64,000 nucleotides of DNA, from NCBI GenBank assembly GCA_028719885.1, contig JAQYLT010000049.1, forward strand, positions 1 through 64,000. Reading direction: 5' to 3'. The stretch's first letter is position 1; every line of letters starts with the position of its first letter. Under the pieces are notes generated by a model that worked only from the letters and a program-made list of their open reading frames with translations, was not told the origin of the DNA and searched no databases. The stretch comes from Bacillota bacterium (GTDB lineage Bacteria > Bacillota > Clostridia > Oscillospirales > Oscillospiraceae). Below are positions 1 to 8,852 of this stretch, one piece after another. A program made the translations under genes and the position numbers.

Positions 1-137
1 GAGACCTTTCAACTCCCAAAATCCGGCTTTCTTCAGATTCCGCCTCACGACGGACACCCTTGCCTTTGGCTAAATCTTCCCGCTACCGGGCGACTTCGGG
101 ACTTTCACCCTATAGAATGTGCGCTCACCGGGCGCAC
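1..137 (-). mobile_element. 5' end of a group IIC intron (partial)
   Basis: On the minus strand the sequence starting at 137 opens with GTGCGCCCGG, followed by the stretches CTATAGGGTGAAAGTCCCG, AAGGGTGTCCG and GGAATCTGAAGAAAGC. Order and content match the 5' end and domain I of group IIC introns such as the Oceanobacillus iheyensis one (recalled from knowledge, not aligned). The intron continues past the left edge, so its reverse transcriptase and domains V/VI are not visible. It begins just behind the T-rich tail of the metG terminator hairpin, which is the insertion habit of class C introns. The exact boundary rests on the GTGCG start. Confidence 0.85.
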
Positions 138-181
138 ATAAAATAAACCCTCTCAAGTGGAGCTCCATTTGAGAGGGTTTT
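138..181 (-). terminator. metG terminator, intron target
   Basis: A near-perfect palindrome (145-181; arms AAACCCTCTCAA and TTGAGAGGGTTT) lies 8 bp beyond the metG stop. On the minus strand it is followed by TTTATTTTAT, and then the group II intron starts. The terminator therefore serves metG and probably acted as the intron's insertion site. Confidence 0.9.
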
Positions 182-188
182 GATTATC

Positions 189-2144
189 TTATACCAGTCT
201 GGAACCGGCGGGGACCTTGTCGTCCAGCATCACCAGGTTCAGCTTGTCGCCCCGCTCGGCGGAGAGCAGCATACCCTGGCTCTCCTGGCCCATCATCTTC
301 CGGGGTGCCAGGTTGGTCACCGCCACCAGGGTCTTGCCCAGCAACTCCTGGGGCTCATAGTACTTGGCAATGCCGGAGAGGATCTGCCGGGGGGTGCCGG
401 TGCCGTCGTCCAGGGTGAATTTCAGCAGCTTATCGCTCTTTTTCACCTTTTCGCAGGTGAGCACCTTTACCACGGTCATTTCCACCTTTTCAAAGGCATC
501 AAAGGTGATCTGCTCCTTGGGTTCGGGCAGGGGGTCTTCCTCCACCGCGGGAGCGGCGGCAGAAGCCCGGATTTCCTCCAGAGCAGCCAGCTCCTTCTCC
601 ATATCGATCCGGGGGAACAGAGGCGCACCGGCTACCGGGGCCACCTCCGGATTCAGCAGGCCCCAACGAGCCAGGCTGTCCCAGTCCATCGCCGCGCCGC
701 CCAGCCGCTTGCCGATTTCCGCAGCGGTATCCGGCATGAACGGAGACAGCAGGCCGCCGCAGATGCGGACGGTTTCCAGCAGGTTATAGAGCACTCTTGC
801 CAGGCGGGGCTTCTGCTCCTCGCTCTTGGCCAGCACCCAGGGGGCGTTTTCGTCGATATACTTATTGGCCCGGGAGATGACCTTGAACACCTCGGCAAGG
901 GCATTCTGGAAGGCGTATTTCTCCATCTGCTCTTCGTAACGATTCCGCAGGGAGGAAGCCATAGAAATGAGCTCGGCGTCCTTTTCTTCGTCCTCCCGCT
1001 GCTCTTTGGGCAGATGCTCGCCAAAATACTTCTGGGCCATGGCCACGGTGCGGGACACCAGGTTGCCCAGGTCATTGGCCAGGTCGGTGTTGATGGTGGA
1101 AATCAGCAGCTCATTGGAGAAATTGCCGTCGGAGCCAAAGGGGAAGGAGCGCAGCAGGAAGAACCGCAGGGCATCCACGCCGAAGCGCTGGGCCAGCAGA
1201 TAGGGGTCCACCACATTGCCCTTGGATTTACTCATCTTGCCGCCGTCCAGCAGCAGCCAGCCGTGGCCGTAGACCTTTTTCGGCAGGGGCAGGTTCAGGC
1301 TCATGAGCATGGCGGGCCAGATGATCGAGTGGAACCGGACGATTTCCTTGCCCACAAAATGCACATCCGCAGGCCAGAACTTGTCCAAGTCATCATATTT
1401 GTCATTTTCAAAGCCCAGGGCGGTCATATAGTTGAACAGGGCATCGATCCACACATACACCACATGGCCCGGGTCAAAGTCCACGGGCACGCCCCAGGTG
1501 AAGCTGGTGCGGGAGACGCACAAATCCTCCAGGCCGGGGTCGATGAAATTGTTCACCATCTCGTTGACCCGGCTCCGGGGCTCCAAAAAGTCGGTGTTCA
1601 CCAGCAGGTCCCGCACTCTCTGGGCGTACTTACTCAGCCGGAAGAAATAGGCCTCTTCCTCCGCGTCCTGGACCTCACCGCCGCAGTCGGGGCATTTGCC
1701 GTCCTTGAGCTGGCTCTCCGTCCAGAAAGACTCGCAGGGCTTGCAGTATTTGCCCTTGTAGGTGCCCTTGTAGATATCGCCGTTTTCATACATCTTCTTG
1801 AAGATTTTCTGAATGGCGGCCACATGGTAGTCGTCGGTGGTGCGGATGAAGCGGTCGTAGGAGATGTTCATCAGCTTCCACAGGTCCTTGACGCCGCCCT
1901 CTCCCAGCACGATGTTGTCCACAAACTGCTGGGGGGTGACCCCGGCCTCCTTGGCCTTGTCCTCAATCTTCTGGCCATGCTCATCGGTGCCGGTGAGGAA
2001 CATCACATCATAGCCCTGGAGCCGCTTATACCGGGCCATGGTGTCGGTAGCCACGGTGCAGTAGCTGTGGCCAATGTGAAGCTTGGCCGAGGGGTAATAG
2101 ATGGGGGTGGTGATATAGAACTTCCCCCTGCATTTTTCGCACAT
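189..2144 (-). CDS. metG: methionine--tRNA ligase
   Basis: Charges tRNA-Met with methionine in the cytosol. The 651-residue protein has the class I signature HIGH in KLHIGHSY near residue 20, a zinc knuckle (CKPC...CPDCGG) around 130-150, and KMSKSKGN near residue 300. A C-terminal EMAP/Trbp-type tRNA-binding domain (from about EQITFDAFEKVEM onward) makes this the long, dimer-forming form common in Firmicutes. The ATG at 2144 is preceded by AGGAGG at a good distance. The gene has its own promoter and a T-box leader, and ends in a hairpin terminator. All key motifs are intact. Confidence 0.97.
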   Translation of the reverse strand: MCEKCRGKFYITTPIYYPSAKLHIGHSYCTVATDTMARYKRLQGYDVMFLTGTDEHGQKIEDKAKEAGVTPQQFVDNIVLGEGGVKDLWKLMNISYDRFIRTTDDYHVAAIQKIFKKMYENGDIYKGTYKGKYCKPCESFWTESQLKDGKCPDCGGEVQDAEEEAYFFRLSKYAQRVRDLLVNTDFLEPRSRVNEMVNNFIDPGLEDLCVSRTSFTWGVPVDFDPGHVVYVWIDALFNYMTALGFENDKYDDLDKFWPADVHFVGKEIVRFHSIIWPAMLMSLNLPLPKKVYGHGWLLLDGGKMSKSKGNVVDPYLLAQRFGVDALRFFLLRSFPFGSDGNFSNELLISTINTDLANDLGNLVSRTVAMAQKYFGEHLPKEQREDEEKDAELISMASSLRNRYEEQMEKYAFQNALAEVFKVISRANKYIDENAPWVLAKSEEQKPRLARVLYNLLETVRICGGLLSPFMPDTAAEIGKRLGGAAMDWDSLARWGLLNPEVAPVAGAPLFPRIDMEKELAALEEIRASAAAPAVEEDPLPEPKEQITFDAFEKVEMTVVKVLTCEKVKKSDKLLKFTLDDGTGTPRQILSGIAKYYEPQELLGKTLVAVTNLAPRKMMGQESQGMLLSAERGDKLNLVMLDDKVPAGSRLV

Positions 2145-2164
2145 AACGTTTTCCTCCTAAAATG

Positions 2165-2410
2165 AAAAATCGCCCTCAGGATAACCCAAGGGCGACAAAA
2201 TTTGACGCGGTACCACCTTGATTCGCAGCAAGCAGCTGCCTCAAAACGCTGTAACGGGCGCTATCCGGAACCGCCTACCTATCGACGGTTCAGCTCCAAG
2301 ACCATGTTCCCCAGCGCACACCGTGCCCGCTCCCACCAAATCGGGCTCTCTGACCGGCCGCCTGCCAGGTACTCTTCTCTTCACAGCTTTTCTGATAAAG
2401 ATATCTTCCC
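2165..2410 (-). promoter_or_regulatory. T-box leader of metG
   Basis: The leader RNA reads on the minus strand. The T-box sequence AAGGTGGTACCGCG is at 2206-2219, and its bulge pairs with the acceptor end of uncharged tRNA. It is followed by a Rho-independent terminator (2166-2196, arms GTCGCCCT and AGGGCGAT, then Ts), the competing fold. A purine-rich Stem I start lies just after the promoter, and the sequence GAACATGGTC (ATG at 2303-2305) is the likely methionine specifier. By analogy with known T-boxes, metG is read through when tRNA-Met is uncharged. The specifier position is inferred. Confidence 0.92.
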
Positions 2411-2411
2411 T

Positions 2412-2441
2412 ATTATAGCCAAAAACACCGGGGTTTGTCAA
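2412..2441 (-). promoter_or_regulatory. promoter of metG T-box transcript
   Basis: On the minus strand TTGACA, an 18-bp spacer and TATAAT stand directly upstream of the T-box leader. Confidence 0.85.
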
Positions 2442-2493
2442 CAGAAATGTTTTTGGGCATACCGCGACAAATTGGATTTTTGTCAGGATGTTT

Positions 2494-2639
2494 CGTAGGG
2501 AACGGATTTATCCGTTCCGCTGGGTAACGTTTTTATGGGATGCACGTATGATGGGAAAATGTTGAAAAAGAATCCGTTCCCATCCAACGAAACGCGGATG
2601 TTCATCCACCTTTCGGAACGGATAAATCCGTTCCCTACG
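2494..2639. repeat. palindromic repeat unit R1 (two cores)
   Basis: Inverted pair of modules: CGTAG plus core GGAACGGATTTATCCGTTCC at the left, the mirror copy at the right, outer span 146 bp. The interior carries GGTAACG and, opposite, ATCCAACGAA. An AAATTCCAATTT boundary tag follows near 2677-2690. It fills the metG-dapF gap. Confidence 0.95.
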
Positions 2640-2693
2640 CACACGTTGGAACATATCCCGTTGGACGAACTCGCCAAATTCCAATTTCCCCAA

Positions 2694-3473
2694 TCAAATA
2701 TCCAAATCGTAAATCCTTACGATCTCGGTAGGCCCCTCCTGATAGAGGGCCTCCACCTGATTCTCGCCGGTGACGGTGACATTCAAGGTGCCGCCCCGGT
2801 TATTCAGGGTCAGCTTGCCCCCGGGAAGCCGGCCGGAAAGGCGGAGCACCGTGGCTACGCTGCCGCAGCCGGTGCCGCAGGCCAGGGTGAAATCCTCCAC
2901 CCCCCGCTCGAAAGTGAGCACATTGACCTCGGTATCGGACACCACGGAATAATAGTTCACATTGGCCCCCTTAGGGAAGGCGGGGTCATGGCGCAGACGT
3001 TCCATCTCTGGGCGCAGCTTGTCGGCATCGGCCCATACATCCCCGGGGTACTCCCGCACCGCATGGGGCAGGCCGGGATTCCCCAGCTCCACATAGGCAA
3101 TGTCCGCCTTGCGCCGCAGGTCCACCACGGTGGGAGTGTTCAGCCGGACCCGGTAGCGGTCGCCCTCCAGATGCCAGCCGTAGACCAATCCCGCATCGGT
3201 TTCCACCGTCATCTGCTCCCCCGCGATGCCCAATTCATTGGCAAAGCGGCAGATGCACCGGGAGCCGTTGCCGCACATTTCTCCCCGGGAGCCGTCTGAA
3301 TTGTAAAAATGGAGCTTAAAATCCGCGTTTTCGGAATCATCCACCGCCATGAAGCCGTCCGCCCCGGTGATGGCGCAGAGCTTTTGGGACAGAGCCGCAT
3401 AATTAGGATTCAGCCCCCGGCCATCCATGACCATAAAGTCATTTCCGGCACCGTTCATATAGTATATTTTCAT
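2694..3473 (-). CDS. dapF: diaminopimelate epimerase
   Basis: Interconverts LL- and meso-diaminopimelate, the last step before meso-DAP enters lysine and peptidoglycan. The 259 residues are slightly short for the family (usually about 270-280) but hold both catalytic cysteines: one in MCGNGSRC near residue 73 and one in ACGTGCGS near residue 200. The N-terminus (YMNGAGNDFMV) is typical. The ATG at 3473 follows AAGGAGG. It lies downstream of dapA-dapB on the same strand, separated by a repeat-filled gap, so read-through is possible; no clear own promoter was seen. Confidence 0.97.
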   Translation of the reverse strand: MKIYYMNGAGNDFMVMDGRGLNPNYAALSQKLCAITGADGFMAVDDSENADFKLHFYNSDGSRGEMCGNGSRCICRFANELGIAGEQMTVETDAGLVYGWHLEGDRYRVRLNTPTVVDLRRKADIAYVELGNPGLPHAVREYPGDVWADADKLRPEMERLRHDPAFPKGANVNYYSVVSDTEVNVLTFERGVEDFTLACGTGCGSVATVLRLSGRLPGGKLTLNNRGGTLNVTVTGENQVEALYQEGPTEIVRIYDLDI

Positions 3474-3531
3474 GCCAATGCCTCCTTGAGGGAATTGGGA
3501 TTGATGACAAATGGGAATTTAGCGGGATGAT

Positions 3532-3838
3532 TCGTAGGGGACGGATTTATCCGTTCCGCCCGTTCCGATAAACACCCAGGTTCGTCCAATGGTAACACGC
3601 CAGACTTTGCGTAAGGAATGCATTTATACATTCCGCTTGCGTATTGTTTCAAAACCGGTTGGATAAATGGTGAAATGCCAATCATATGTTCCCACAAATG
3701 CCATTCAACGAACTGCGGTGATCATCGGGGGCTTCGGAACGGATAAATCCGTTCCCTACCAAAAGAACCAAATTTTTTCCATTCAACGCACCGCCCCAAA
3801 ACCGTTATCGGGCGGAATGCATGAATGCATTCCCTACG
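3532..3838. repeat. palindromic repeat cluster R2 (four cores, nested)
   Basis: Cores at 3532 (+), 3610 (+), 3734 (-) and 3813 (-). The inner pair spans about 150 bp, and an extra core is added about 78 bp outside on each side, giving a nested layout. The core at 3610 is the TGCAT type with one arm mismatch. The cluster separates dapB and dapF. Confidence 0.93.
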
Positions 3839-3849
3839 AAAATTCCAAT

Positions 3850-4575
3850 TTACCGGCCTGACAGCAGATTTTCCATGTTATACATTCCCTTGGGCTTGCC
3901 CACCATGAACCGGGCTGCCTCCACACCGCCCTCGGCCAGCATATTCCGGGTGGAAACCTCATGGCGCAATGTGATGGTCTGGCTGGGGGTGCAGACATGC
4001 ACCTCATGGACGCCCACCACATTGCCCATCCGCAGGGAGGAAATGCCCACCTCGTCTTTGGTGCGCTTGCACTCCCCGGAGCGGCCGTCATGCTCGTAAG
4101 CGTTGGGCCGCACGGACTTCACCGCCTCAAAGAGCATCTTGGCGGTGCCGCTGGGAGCATCCACCTTTCGGTTGTGGTGAATCTCCACGATTTCCACATC
4201 CGCCTCCGGGAACCGCTCCACCACCTGCCGGGTCATGCTGCACAGCAGGGCGATGCCCAAGCTCATATTGCCGGAGTAGAACACGGGAATCCGCTGGGCG
4301 GCTTCAAAAATCAGCGCCTTTTCCTCCGCCGTGTGGCCGGTGGTGCCGATGACAACGGACGCGCCGATTTTTTCGGCGTAGGAGAGCACATCCGCCGCAG
4401 CGGTGTGGTGGGAAAAGTCGATCACCACGTCCGCCTCCACCATTCCCAGCTCGGCAAAGGTTTTGCTCACACCGTTCTCCCCGTCGATGCTCACCCGGCC
4501 AACCACCTCATCTGCCAGAATACCATCGATCAGCTTGCCCATGGCCCCGTTGGCGCCGCAAAGAACCGCTCTCAT
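3850..4575 (-). CDS. dapB: 4-hydroxy-tetrahydrodipicolinate reductase
   Basis: Reduces 4-hydroxy-tetrahydrodipicolinate to tetrahydrodipicolinate with NAD(P)H, the second dedicated step toward DAP/lysine. The 241-residue protein has an N-terminal nucleotide-binding loop (CGANGAMGKLI) and the family signature EIHHNRKVDAPSGTA near residues 130-145, with catalytic His and Lys. Its start overlaps the dapA stop by 4 bp (ATGA), so the two are translationally coupled. The length matches short clostridial DapB proteins. Confidence 0.97.
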   Translation of the reverse strand: MRAVLCGANGAMGKLIDGILADEVVGRVSIDGENGVSKTFAELGMVEADVVIDFSHHTAAADVLSYAEKIGASVVIGTTGHTAEEKALIFEAAQRIPVFYSGNMSLGIALLCSMTRQVVERFPEADVEIVEIHHNRKVDAPSGTAKMLFEAVKSVRPNAYEHDGRSGECKRTKDEVGISSLRMGNVVGVHEVHVCTPSQTITLRHEVSTRNMLAEGGVEAARFMVGKPKGMYNMENLLSGR

Positions 4576-5462
4576 ACATTGACCCCCAGCCGGCGCATTC
4601 TCTCAAACATCCGCTGCCGGTTTTCCTGGCTCATGGGAATCAGGGGCAGCCGGATGTTTTCTTCCCCATAGCCCATGGCGCTGACGGCGGCCTTGGCAGG
4701 AGCGGGGCTGACCTCGCAGAACAGGTCGTTGATGAGGTCCAGATACGTGCACTGCAGCCTGGCAGCCTCCTCCAGCTTGCCCGCGAAGAAAGCATCGGTC
4801 ATGGCAACGGACTGAGCGGGAACCACATTGCTCAGAACGCTGATGGCACCCTTGGCGCCCATGGCCATCATGGGGATGGTAATGGCATCCTCGCCGGAGT
4901 AGACATCGATCTGATCGCCGCAGCGGGCAAACAGCTCCACGATCTGTGCCATGTTGCCGCTGGCCTCCTTGATGGCGGCGATATTGGGGTGCTTGGCCAG
5001 CTCCGCCACGGTGGCAGGCAGCATGTTGCAGCCGGTGCGGGAGGGCACATTGTAGAGCATCACCGGCTTGTCGGACTTATCCGCAATGGCGGAGAAATGG
5101 GCGATGAGGCCGGCCTGGGTAGCCTTATTGTAATAAGGGGTGACCACCAGCATGGCATCGGCGCCGATGGCACAGGCATTTTCCGTATAGGTGATGGCGT
5201 GGGCCGTGTTGTTGGTGCCGGTGCCGGCAATCACGGGCACCCGGCCATTGACCCGGTCCACGGTGAAGCGAATGACCTCATTGCGCTCCTGGGGGGACAG
5301 GGTGGCGCTTTCGCCGGTGGTGCCCACGGCAACCAGGGCATTGATTCCGGAGGCAAGCTGGAAGTCAATAAACCGGCCCAGGGCGTCGTAATCCACGCCG
5401 GTGGCAGTCATGGGGGTGACCATTGCCGTAGCCATGCCCTTGAAAATGGTGTTCTTTCTCAT
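4572..5462 (-). CDS. dapA: 4-hydroxy-tetrahydrodipicolinate synthase
   Basis: Condenses pyruvate with aspartate semialdehyde, the first committed step of the DAP pathway. The 296 residues form the TIM-barrel aldolase family: VGTTGESATL near residue 45, the tyrosine motif YNVPSRTG near 135, and KEASGN with the Schiff-base lysine near 163. GGAGAAAG precedes the ATG at 5462. It is the upstream partner of dapB and lies 15 bp after the DUF2461 gene, so it may share a longer transcript with the genes above it. Confidence 0.97.
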   Translation of the reverse strand: MRKNTIFKGMATAMVTPMTATGVDYDALGRFIDFQLASGINALVAVGTTGESATLSPQERNEVIRFTVDRVNGRVPVIAGTGTNNTAHAITYTENACAIGADAMLVVTPYYNKATQAGLIAHFSAIADKSDKPVMLYNVPSRTGCNMLPATVAELAKHPNIAAIKEASGNMAQIVELFARCGDQIDVYSGEDAITIPMMAMGAKGAISVLSNVVPAQSVAMTDAFFAGKLEEAARLQCTYLDLINDLFCEVSPAPAKAAVSAMGYGEENIRLPLIPMSQENRQRMFERMRRLGVNV

Positions 5463-5477
5463 GTTTTTCTTTCTCCT

Positions 5478-6128
5478 TTATCCCAGGGTAATGAAATTGA
5501 AATAGTCATACAAGGGAATCAGCTTCTGCAGGAACGCTCCCACCCGGTTTCCCAGCTCCGGGCCAAAGATGGCATCCCCCACATCCTCGTGGACAATTAA
5601 ATCGATGTCCGTTTTCCAGGTGAAATAGGGCTGCAGCTCCGGTGTGGGCGCCTCCTTGGGCCGCTTGTAGCACTGGGCGGTGACCTCCATGCCCACGGCA
5701 TCCTGAACGCCGTGAAGCATCTGTAAAAATTCCTCCGGCTTGGCGGTGATGCGATTCCGGAAGGCTTCCATGGCGGCTACCTTGGGATGCCACAGGGAGA
5801 AGCCGTAGTTCACCCCGTCGGGCCGAATTTCAAAAAACAGGGTGGGATTCTCCGCCCACCACTCCCCATCCCGGCGGATGGAGGCCCAGAGGCTCTCTTT
5901 ATAGGGATCTGGATGGTGCAGCCGGGCATCCCGGTAGATGCGGCTGACCTTGAGGATATCTCCCTGCCGCTGCAAAAAAGGCTCAAACAGCTGGGCCCCC
6001 AGCTCCTTCATGGGCTGGTAGAGGGTATCCACATACTGCTTTTTATGCTCCAGGAACCAGTCCCGGTTGTTGTTCATGCGAATGCCCCAGAGAAAATCAA
6101 TGGTCTCCGGGGAGAAGCCGGTAAACAT
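5478..6128 (-). CDS. DUF2461 family protein
   Basis: A 216-residue soluble protein without signal peptide or membrane segment. The N-terminus (FSPETIDFLWGIRMNNNRDWFLEHK) and a middle part with FFEIRPDGVNYG fit the DUF2461 family (TIGR02453-like), whose biochemical role is not established. GAGGAT precedes the ATG at 6128. It sits tightly between a metallophosphoesterase (15 bp upstream) and dapA (15 bp downstream), so it is probably co-transcribed with both. Nothing links it mechanistically to DAP synthesis. Confidence 0.85.
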   Translation of the reverse strand: MFTGFSPETIDFLWGIRMNNNRDWFLEHKKQYVDTLYQPMKELGAQLFEPFLQRQGDILKVSRIYRDARLHHPDPYKESLWASIRRDGEWWAENPTLFFEIRPDGVNYGFSLWHPKVAAMEAFRNRITAKPEEFLQMLHGVQDAVGMEVTAQCYKRPKEAPTPELQPYFTWKTDIDLIVHEDVGDAIFGPELGNRVGAFLQKLIPLYDYFNFITLG

Positions 6129-6143
6129 CTTTCTATCCTCACT

Positions 6144-6845
6144 TTATCGTTTGATGGCGTTGATGCCCAGAATATCGTCCCACTCGTTGTTCAGCTCCTT
6201 ATGCTTGGTTTTCCACCGGAGCTGGTTGAGATGGCGGGTGGGAACGGGCCTGTCGGGTATTTCCAGAACATAGCGCTCAAAGGCATTGATCAATGTGGTG
6301 CCCTCATACTCCCGCACCCGCTGCAGGGAGGCATCGTAGCGCAGATGGACATGGCCGTGGACCAGGTAACTGGGGTGGTATTTGTCCAGAAATTCCCGCA
6401 GGGCGGCAAAGCCATGATGGGCCGGGTCCTCCCCGTCCCCCAAGCCCTCCGGCGGCGCATGGGTGACCACAATGTCCACCCCCTTGCAGCGCCAAAGGGG
6501 AAACCGGAGCTTTCGGATGCGCTGGCGCATCTGCCTTTCCGTGTATTGATAGTTTCCGGGGTGATACCGGCGGCAGCCTCCCAGGCCCATGATCCGGACG
6601 CCGTTGTATTCCACGATGGCATCGTCGATGCAGTCGCAGCCATTGGGCGGGTCCTGATCGTAGTGAGTGTCGTGATTTCCCGCCACAAAGAGCAGGGGAC
6701 ATTTGGCCATGGTCACCAGAAATTGCAGGTAACTGGATTTCAGGTCCCCACAGGAGATAATCAGGTCGATTCCGTCCAGTTTTTCGGGGCGATAGTAATC
6801 CCAGAGGGAGGGGCATTCCTCATCGGAGATGAATAAAATTTTCAA
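6144..6845 (-). CDS. calcineurin-like metallophosphoesterase
   Basis: Probable cytosolic phosphodiesterase or phosphatase of unknown substrate. The 233 residues carry the metal-binding motifs in order: an altered first motif (ISDEECP instead of DxH), SCGDLKS, AGNHDTH, THAPPEG and HGHVH. The first motif lacks the usual Asp-X-His, which may lower activity or change metal use. The frame begins with TTG at 6845, 26 bp inside the end of the upstream gene. The ribosome site is weak, so translation is probably coupled to that gene. Confidence 0.85.
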   Translation of the reverse strand: MKILFISDEECPSLWDYYRPEKLDGIDLIISCGDLKSSYLQFLVTMAKCPLLFVAGNHDTHYDQDPPNGCDCIDDAIVEYNGVRIMGLGGCRRYHPGNYQYTERQMRQRIRKLRFPLWRCKGVDIVVTHAPPEGLGDGEDPAHHGFAALREFLDKYHPSYLVHGHVHLRYDASLQRVREYEGTTLINAFERYVLEIPDRPVPTRHLNQLRWKTKHKELNNEWDDILGINAIKR

Positions 6846-8790
6846 CCGCTTTCGCTTCTTTCTGTGCAGGGATTTTTTCTCTGTACACGCCCAGCTCCCG
6901 GATCATGTTCCGGGACATGGGCAAAACCTCATCGAAGTTGGGAATGGAGCCGGAGACATTTTCACACAGCCAATCCATGTGCACCAGCTCATCTATGGTG
7001 AAGGTGGTTGTGCTGCTTTCATTTTTCACGCTGCCGTCCTGGGCCACAATTTTCCTGGCAAAGGGGTCGATGGTGCGCTCCCTCATGCCCCGGCACAGGA
7101 TATCCGCCAGGGCCCGGACGCCCTGGGGCAGCTTGTCGGAAAAGTCGATGTCGATCACCCCGGTGTCCATGCCCAGCCAGTAGTTCCGGCCTGCCCCCTC
7201 TTTTTCCTTTTTCAGAGAGCCGGAGAGGATGCCCCGGATGACGGACTCATAGAATTTGCCCCAGACCCACACCGGGGAAGCCAGGGGAATCAGGTCACTT
7301 TTATCGTCCATCAGATAGGTGCCGTAATTGCAGAAGTCCAGATAGACCTTGGACTGCACGGGCAAATCCCGGTTGGAAATCACCCGGATGCCATCGGCAA
7401 AGAAATCCGCCTGGGGGGTGCCTGCCACACAGGACCAGCGCAGCTCAATCTGGGCTCTGGGATTGGTGAGCAGGGCGCCCAAGGCAAAGGCATTGATGGA
7501 AGCGGGGACGCCGAAGATGGGATAGGAGGCGATGTAGCCAATGCGGTTGTTTTGGGCCATGGCGCCGGCAATGGCGCCGGTGATGAATTTCGCCTCGAAC
7601 ACCCGGCCGTAGTAGGTGCGGATGCTGGAATAGGGCTGGTCCAGGGAGCAGCAGAAGAAATGCACCTTGGGGTACTTCACCGCCACCTTTAGGGTTGTGT
7701 GGGTCATCTGGGGCACGGTGGCGAATACCACCTGGGCGCCCTCCTCCACCGCCTGCTCCAGAAGGCGCTCCACCTCCTCGGGGGTGTTGCCCTGATAGTA
7801 GCTGCGGAGGGTGACCTTATCGCCCATGACGGATTCCAAGTATTCCTTTCCCTTTTCGTGGCCCAGGCCCCAGCCGCTGGTAGATGGAGTGAGGGAATGG
7901 ACAAAGGCCACATTCACATGGTCCGGCAGGGTGAGAAAGCTCAGGAGGCCGGGCTTGGCGTCCTCCACCTTGGATTCCACCTTCACCGCCGATTCCGAAA
8001 CGCTGACAATGTCCTCCCAAAGGGCGGCCACGGATTTTTTCAGCTCCGAAGCGGACAGGTTGCTCAAATCCTCAAAGGGATAGAGCTTCAGCCACAGCAG
8101 CAGGGCCTCCTCCGGCAGGATATCCAGCTGCCGGGTATTCACCGCTGCCAGGGCCTCCCGGAAATACTGATAGCGGGCATTAAAGGTGCGACGCTCCTCC
8201 TCGGTCCATTTCACATCCGGCTCCTTGCCCAGCAGGGACAGGAGCTTTCCGTAATCCTTGGGCCGGCGGAACTGGACGGTGTAGAGGCCTGATGCCTTGA
8301 AGAAATCCAAAAATTCATAATAGGCCTGGATTCTGGGCTCCTGGGTCTGCACCGGCAGCACCCGCTTGATCACCGCGGGAATCCGGGCCGCGCCAAAATA
8401 GCGCAGCACGCTCACCCGCTTGTTGCCCTCCTGGACATAGAAATTGCCCAGGTATTCATAGCAGGAAATGGGGTCCCGGATGCCCTCGGGCCCCAGGTGG
8501 GCATCACAAAGAGCAATCCATTTGGTTGCGAATTCCGTTTTCACATCCAGCAGCGGATAGAAGCTGGGGGTAAAGGCCGCAATGCGTCCGGCGGATTTTG
8601 TGCCCACAATCCGCTCCGCGGGAATCTCCATGGTTCCCACATCCACAATGGTCTGCGTATCGATTTCAGGCAGCAGCTCATCCAGCACTTCCGGGTTCGT
8701 ATTTCTCCCGGCGGCCAGGAGCTCTTCGAATTCTCGCTGCCCCAGCTTCAGTGCCTTGAGATATTCCTCCCTGCAAGTTTGAATTGACAT
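6820..8790 (-). CDS. BMP-type binding-domain protein with ParB-like N-terminal region
   Basis: A 656-residue protein with no signal peptide or lipobox (it starts MSIQTCREEYLKALKLG), so it is predicted to be cytosolic. Residues about 40-150 include QEGNKRVSVLRYFGA, which resembles the GxxRxxA-type loop of ParB/sulfiredoxin-like domains. Residues about 290-560 look like a BMP/PnrA periplasmic-binding fold (VNVAFVHSLTPSTSGWG, then VVFATVPQMTHTTL, then FITGAIAGAMA). BMP proteins normally bind nucleosides outside the cell; here the domain may act as an internal sensor. It has its own promoter and AGGAGG site and leads the operon 8.8-5.5 kb. The ParB relation is tentative. Confidence 0.75.
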   Translation of the reverse strand: MSIQTCREEYLKALKLGQREFEELLAAGRNTNPEVLDELLPEIDTQTIVDVGTMEIPAERIVGTKSAGRIAAFTPSFYPLLDVKTEFATKWIALCDAHLGPEGIRDPISCYEYLGNFYVQEGNKRVSVLRYFGAARIPAVIKRVLPVQTQEPRIQAYYEFLDFFKASGLYTVQFRRPKDYGKLLSLLGKEPDVKWTEEERRTFNARYQYFREALAAVNTRQLDILPEEALLLWLKLYPFEDLSNLSASELKKSVAALWEDIVSVSESAVKVESKVEDAKPGLLSFLTLPDHVNVAFVHSLTPSTSGWGLGHEKGKEYLESVMGDKVTLRSYYQGNTPEEVERLLEQAVEEGAQVVFATVPQMTHTTLKVAVKYPKVHFFCCSLDQPYSSIRTYYGRVFEAKFITGAIAGAMAQNNRIGYIASYPIFGVPASINAFALGALLTNPRAQIELRWSCVAGTPQADFFADGIRVISNRDLPVQSKVYLDFCNYGTYLMDDKSDLIPLASPVWVWGKFYESVIRGILSGSLKKEKEGAGRNYWLGMDTGVIDIDFSDKLPQGVRALADILCRGMRERTIDPFARKIVAQDGSVKNESSTTTFTIDELVHMDWLCENVSGSIPNFDEVLPMSRNMIRELGVYREKIPAQKEAKAVENFIHLR

Positions 8791-8823
8791 TGCATCCTCC
8801 TGATGATGTAATTTTACACATTT

Positions 8824-8852
8824 ATCATATCTTATTTTTAGTGAAATTGCAA
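8824..8852 (-). promoter_or_regulatory. promoter of the BMP-domain operon
   Basis: Minus strand: TTGCAA, 17-bp spacer, TATGAT, about 35 bp upstream of the ATG at 8790. Confidence 0.7.

Noticed and set aside
180-2165. 661-residue plus-strand open frame opposite metG, and similar long frames opposite dapA, the ABC genes, fhs, acsB and others
   Set aside because: These are complements of strongly biased coding frames: His/Gln/Gly-rich translations without motifs, no ribosome sites, and a clear conserved gene on the other strand.
3532-3838. Possible CRISPR array in the repeat clusters
   Set aside because: Copies are in both orientations, spacers are themselves conserved between loci, there are only two to five copies per site, and no cas genes are near.
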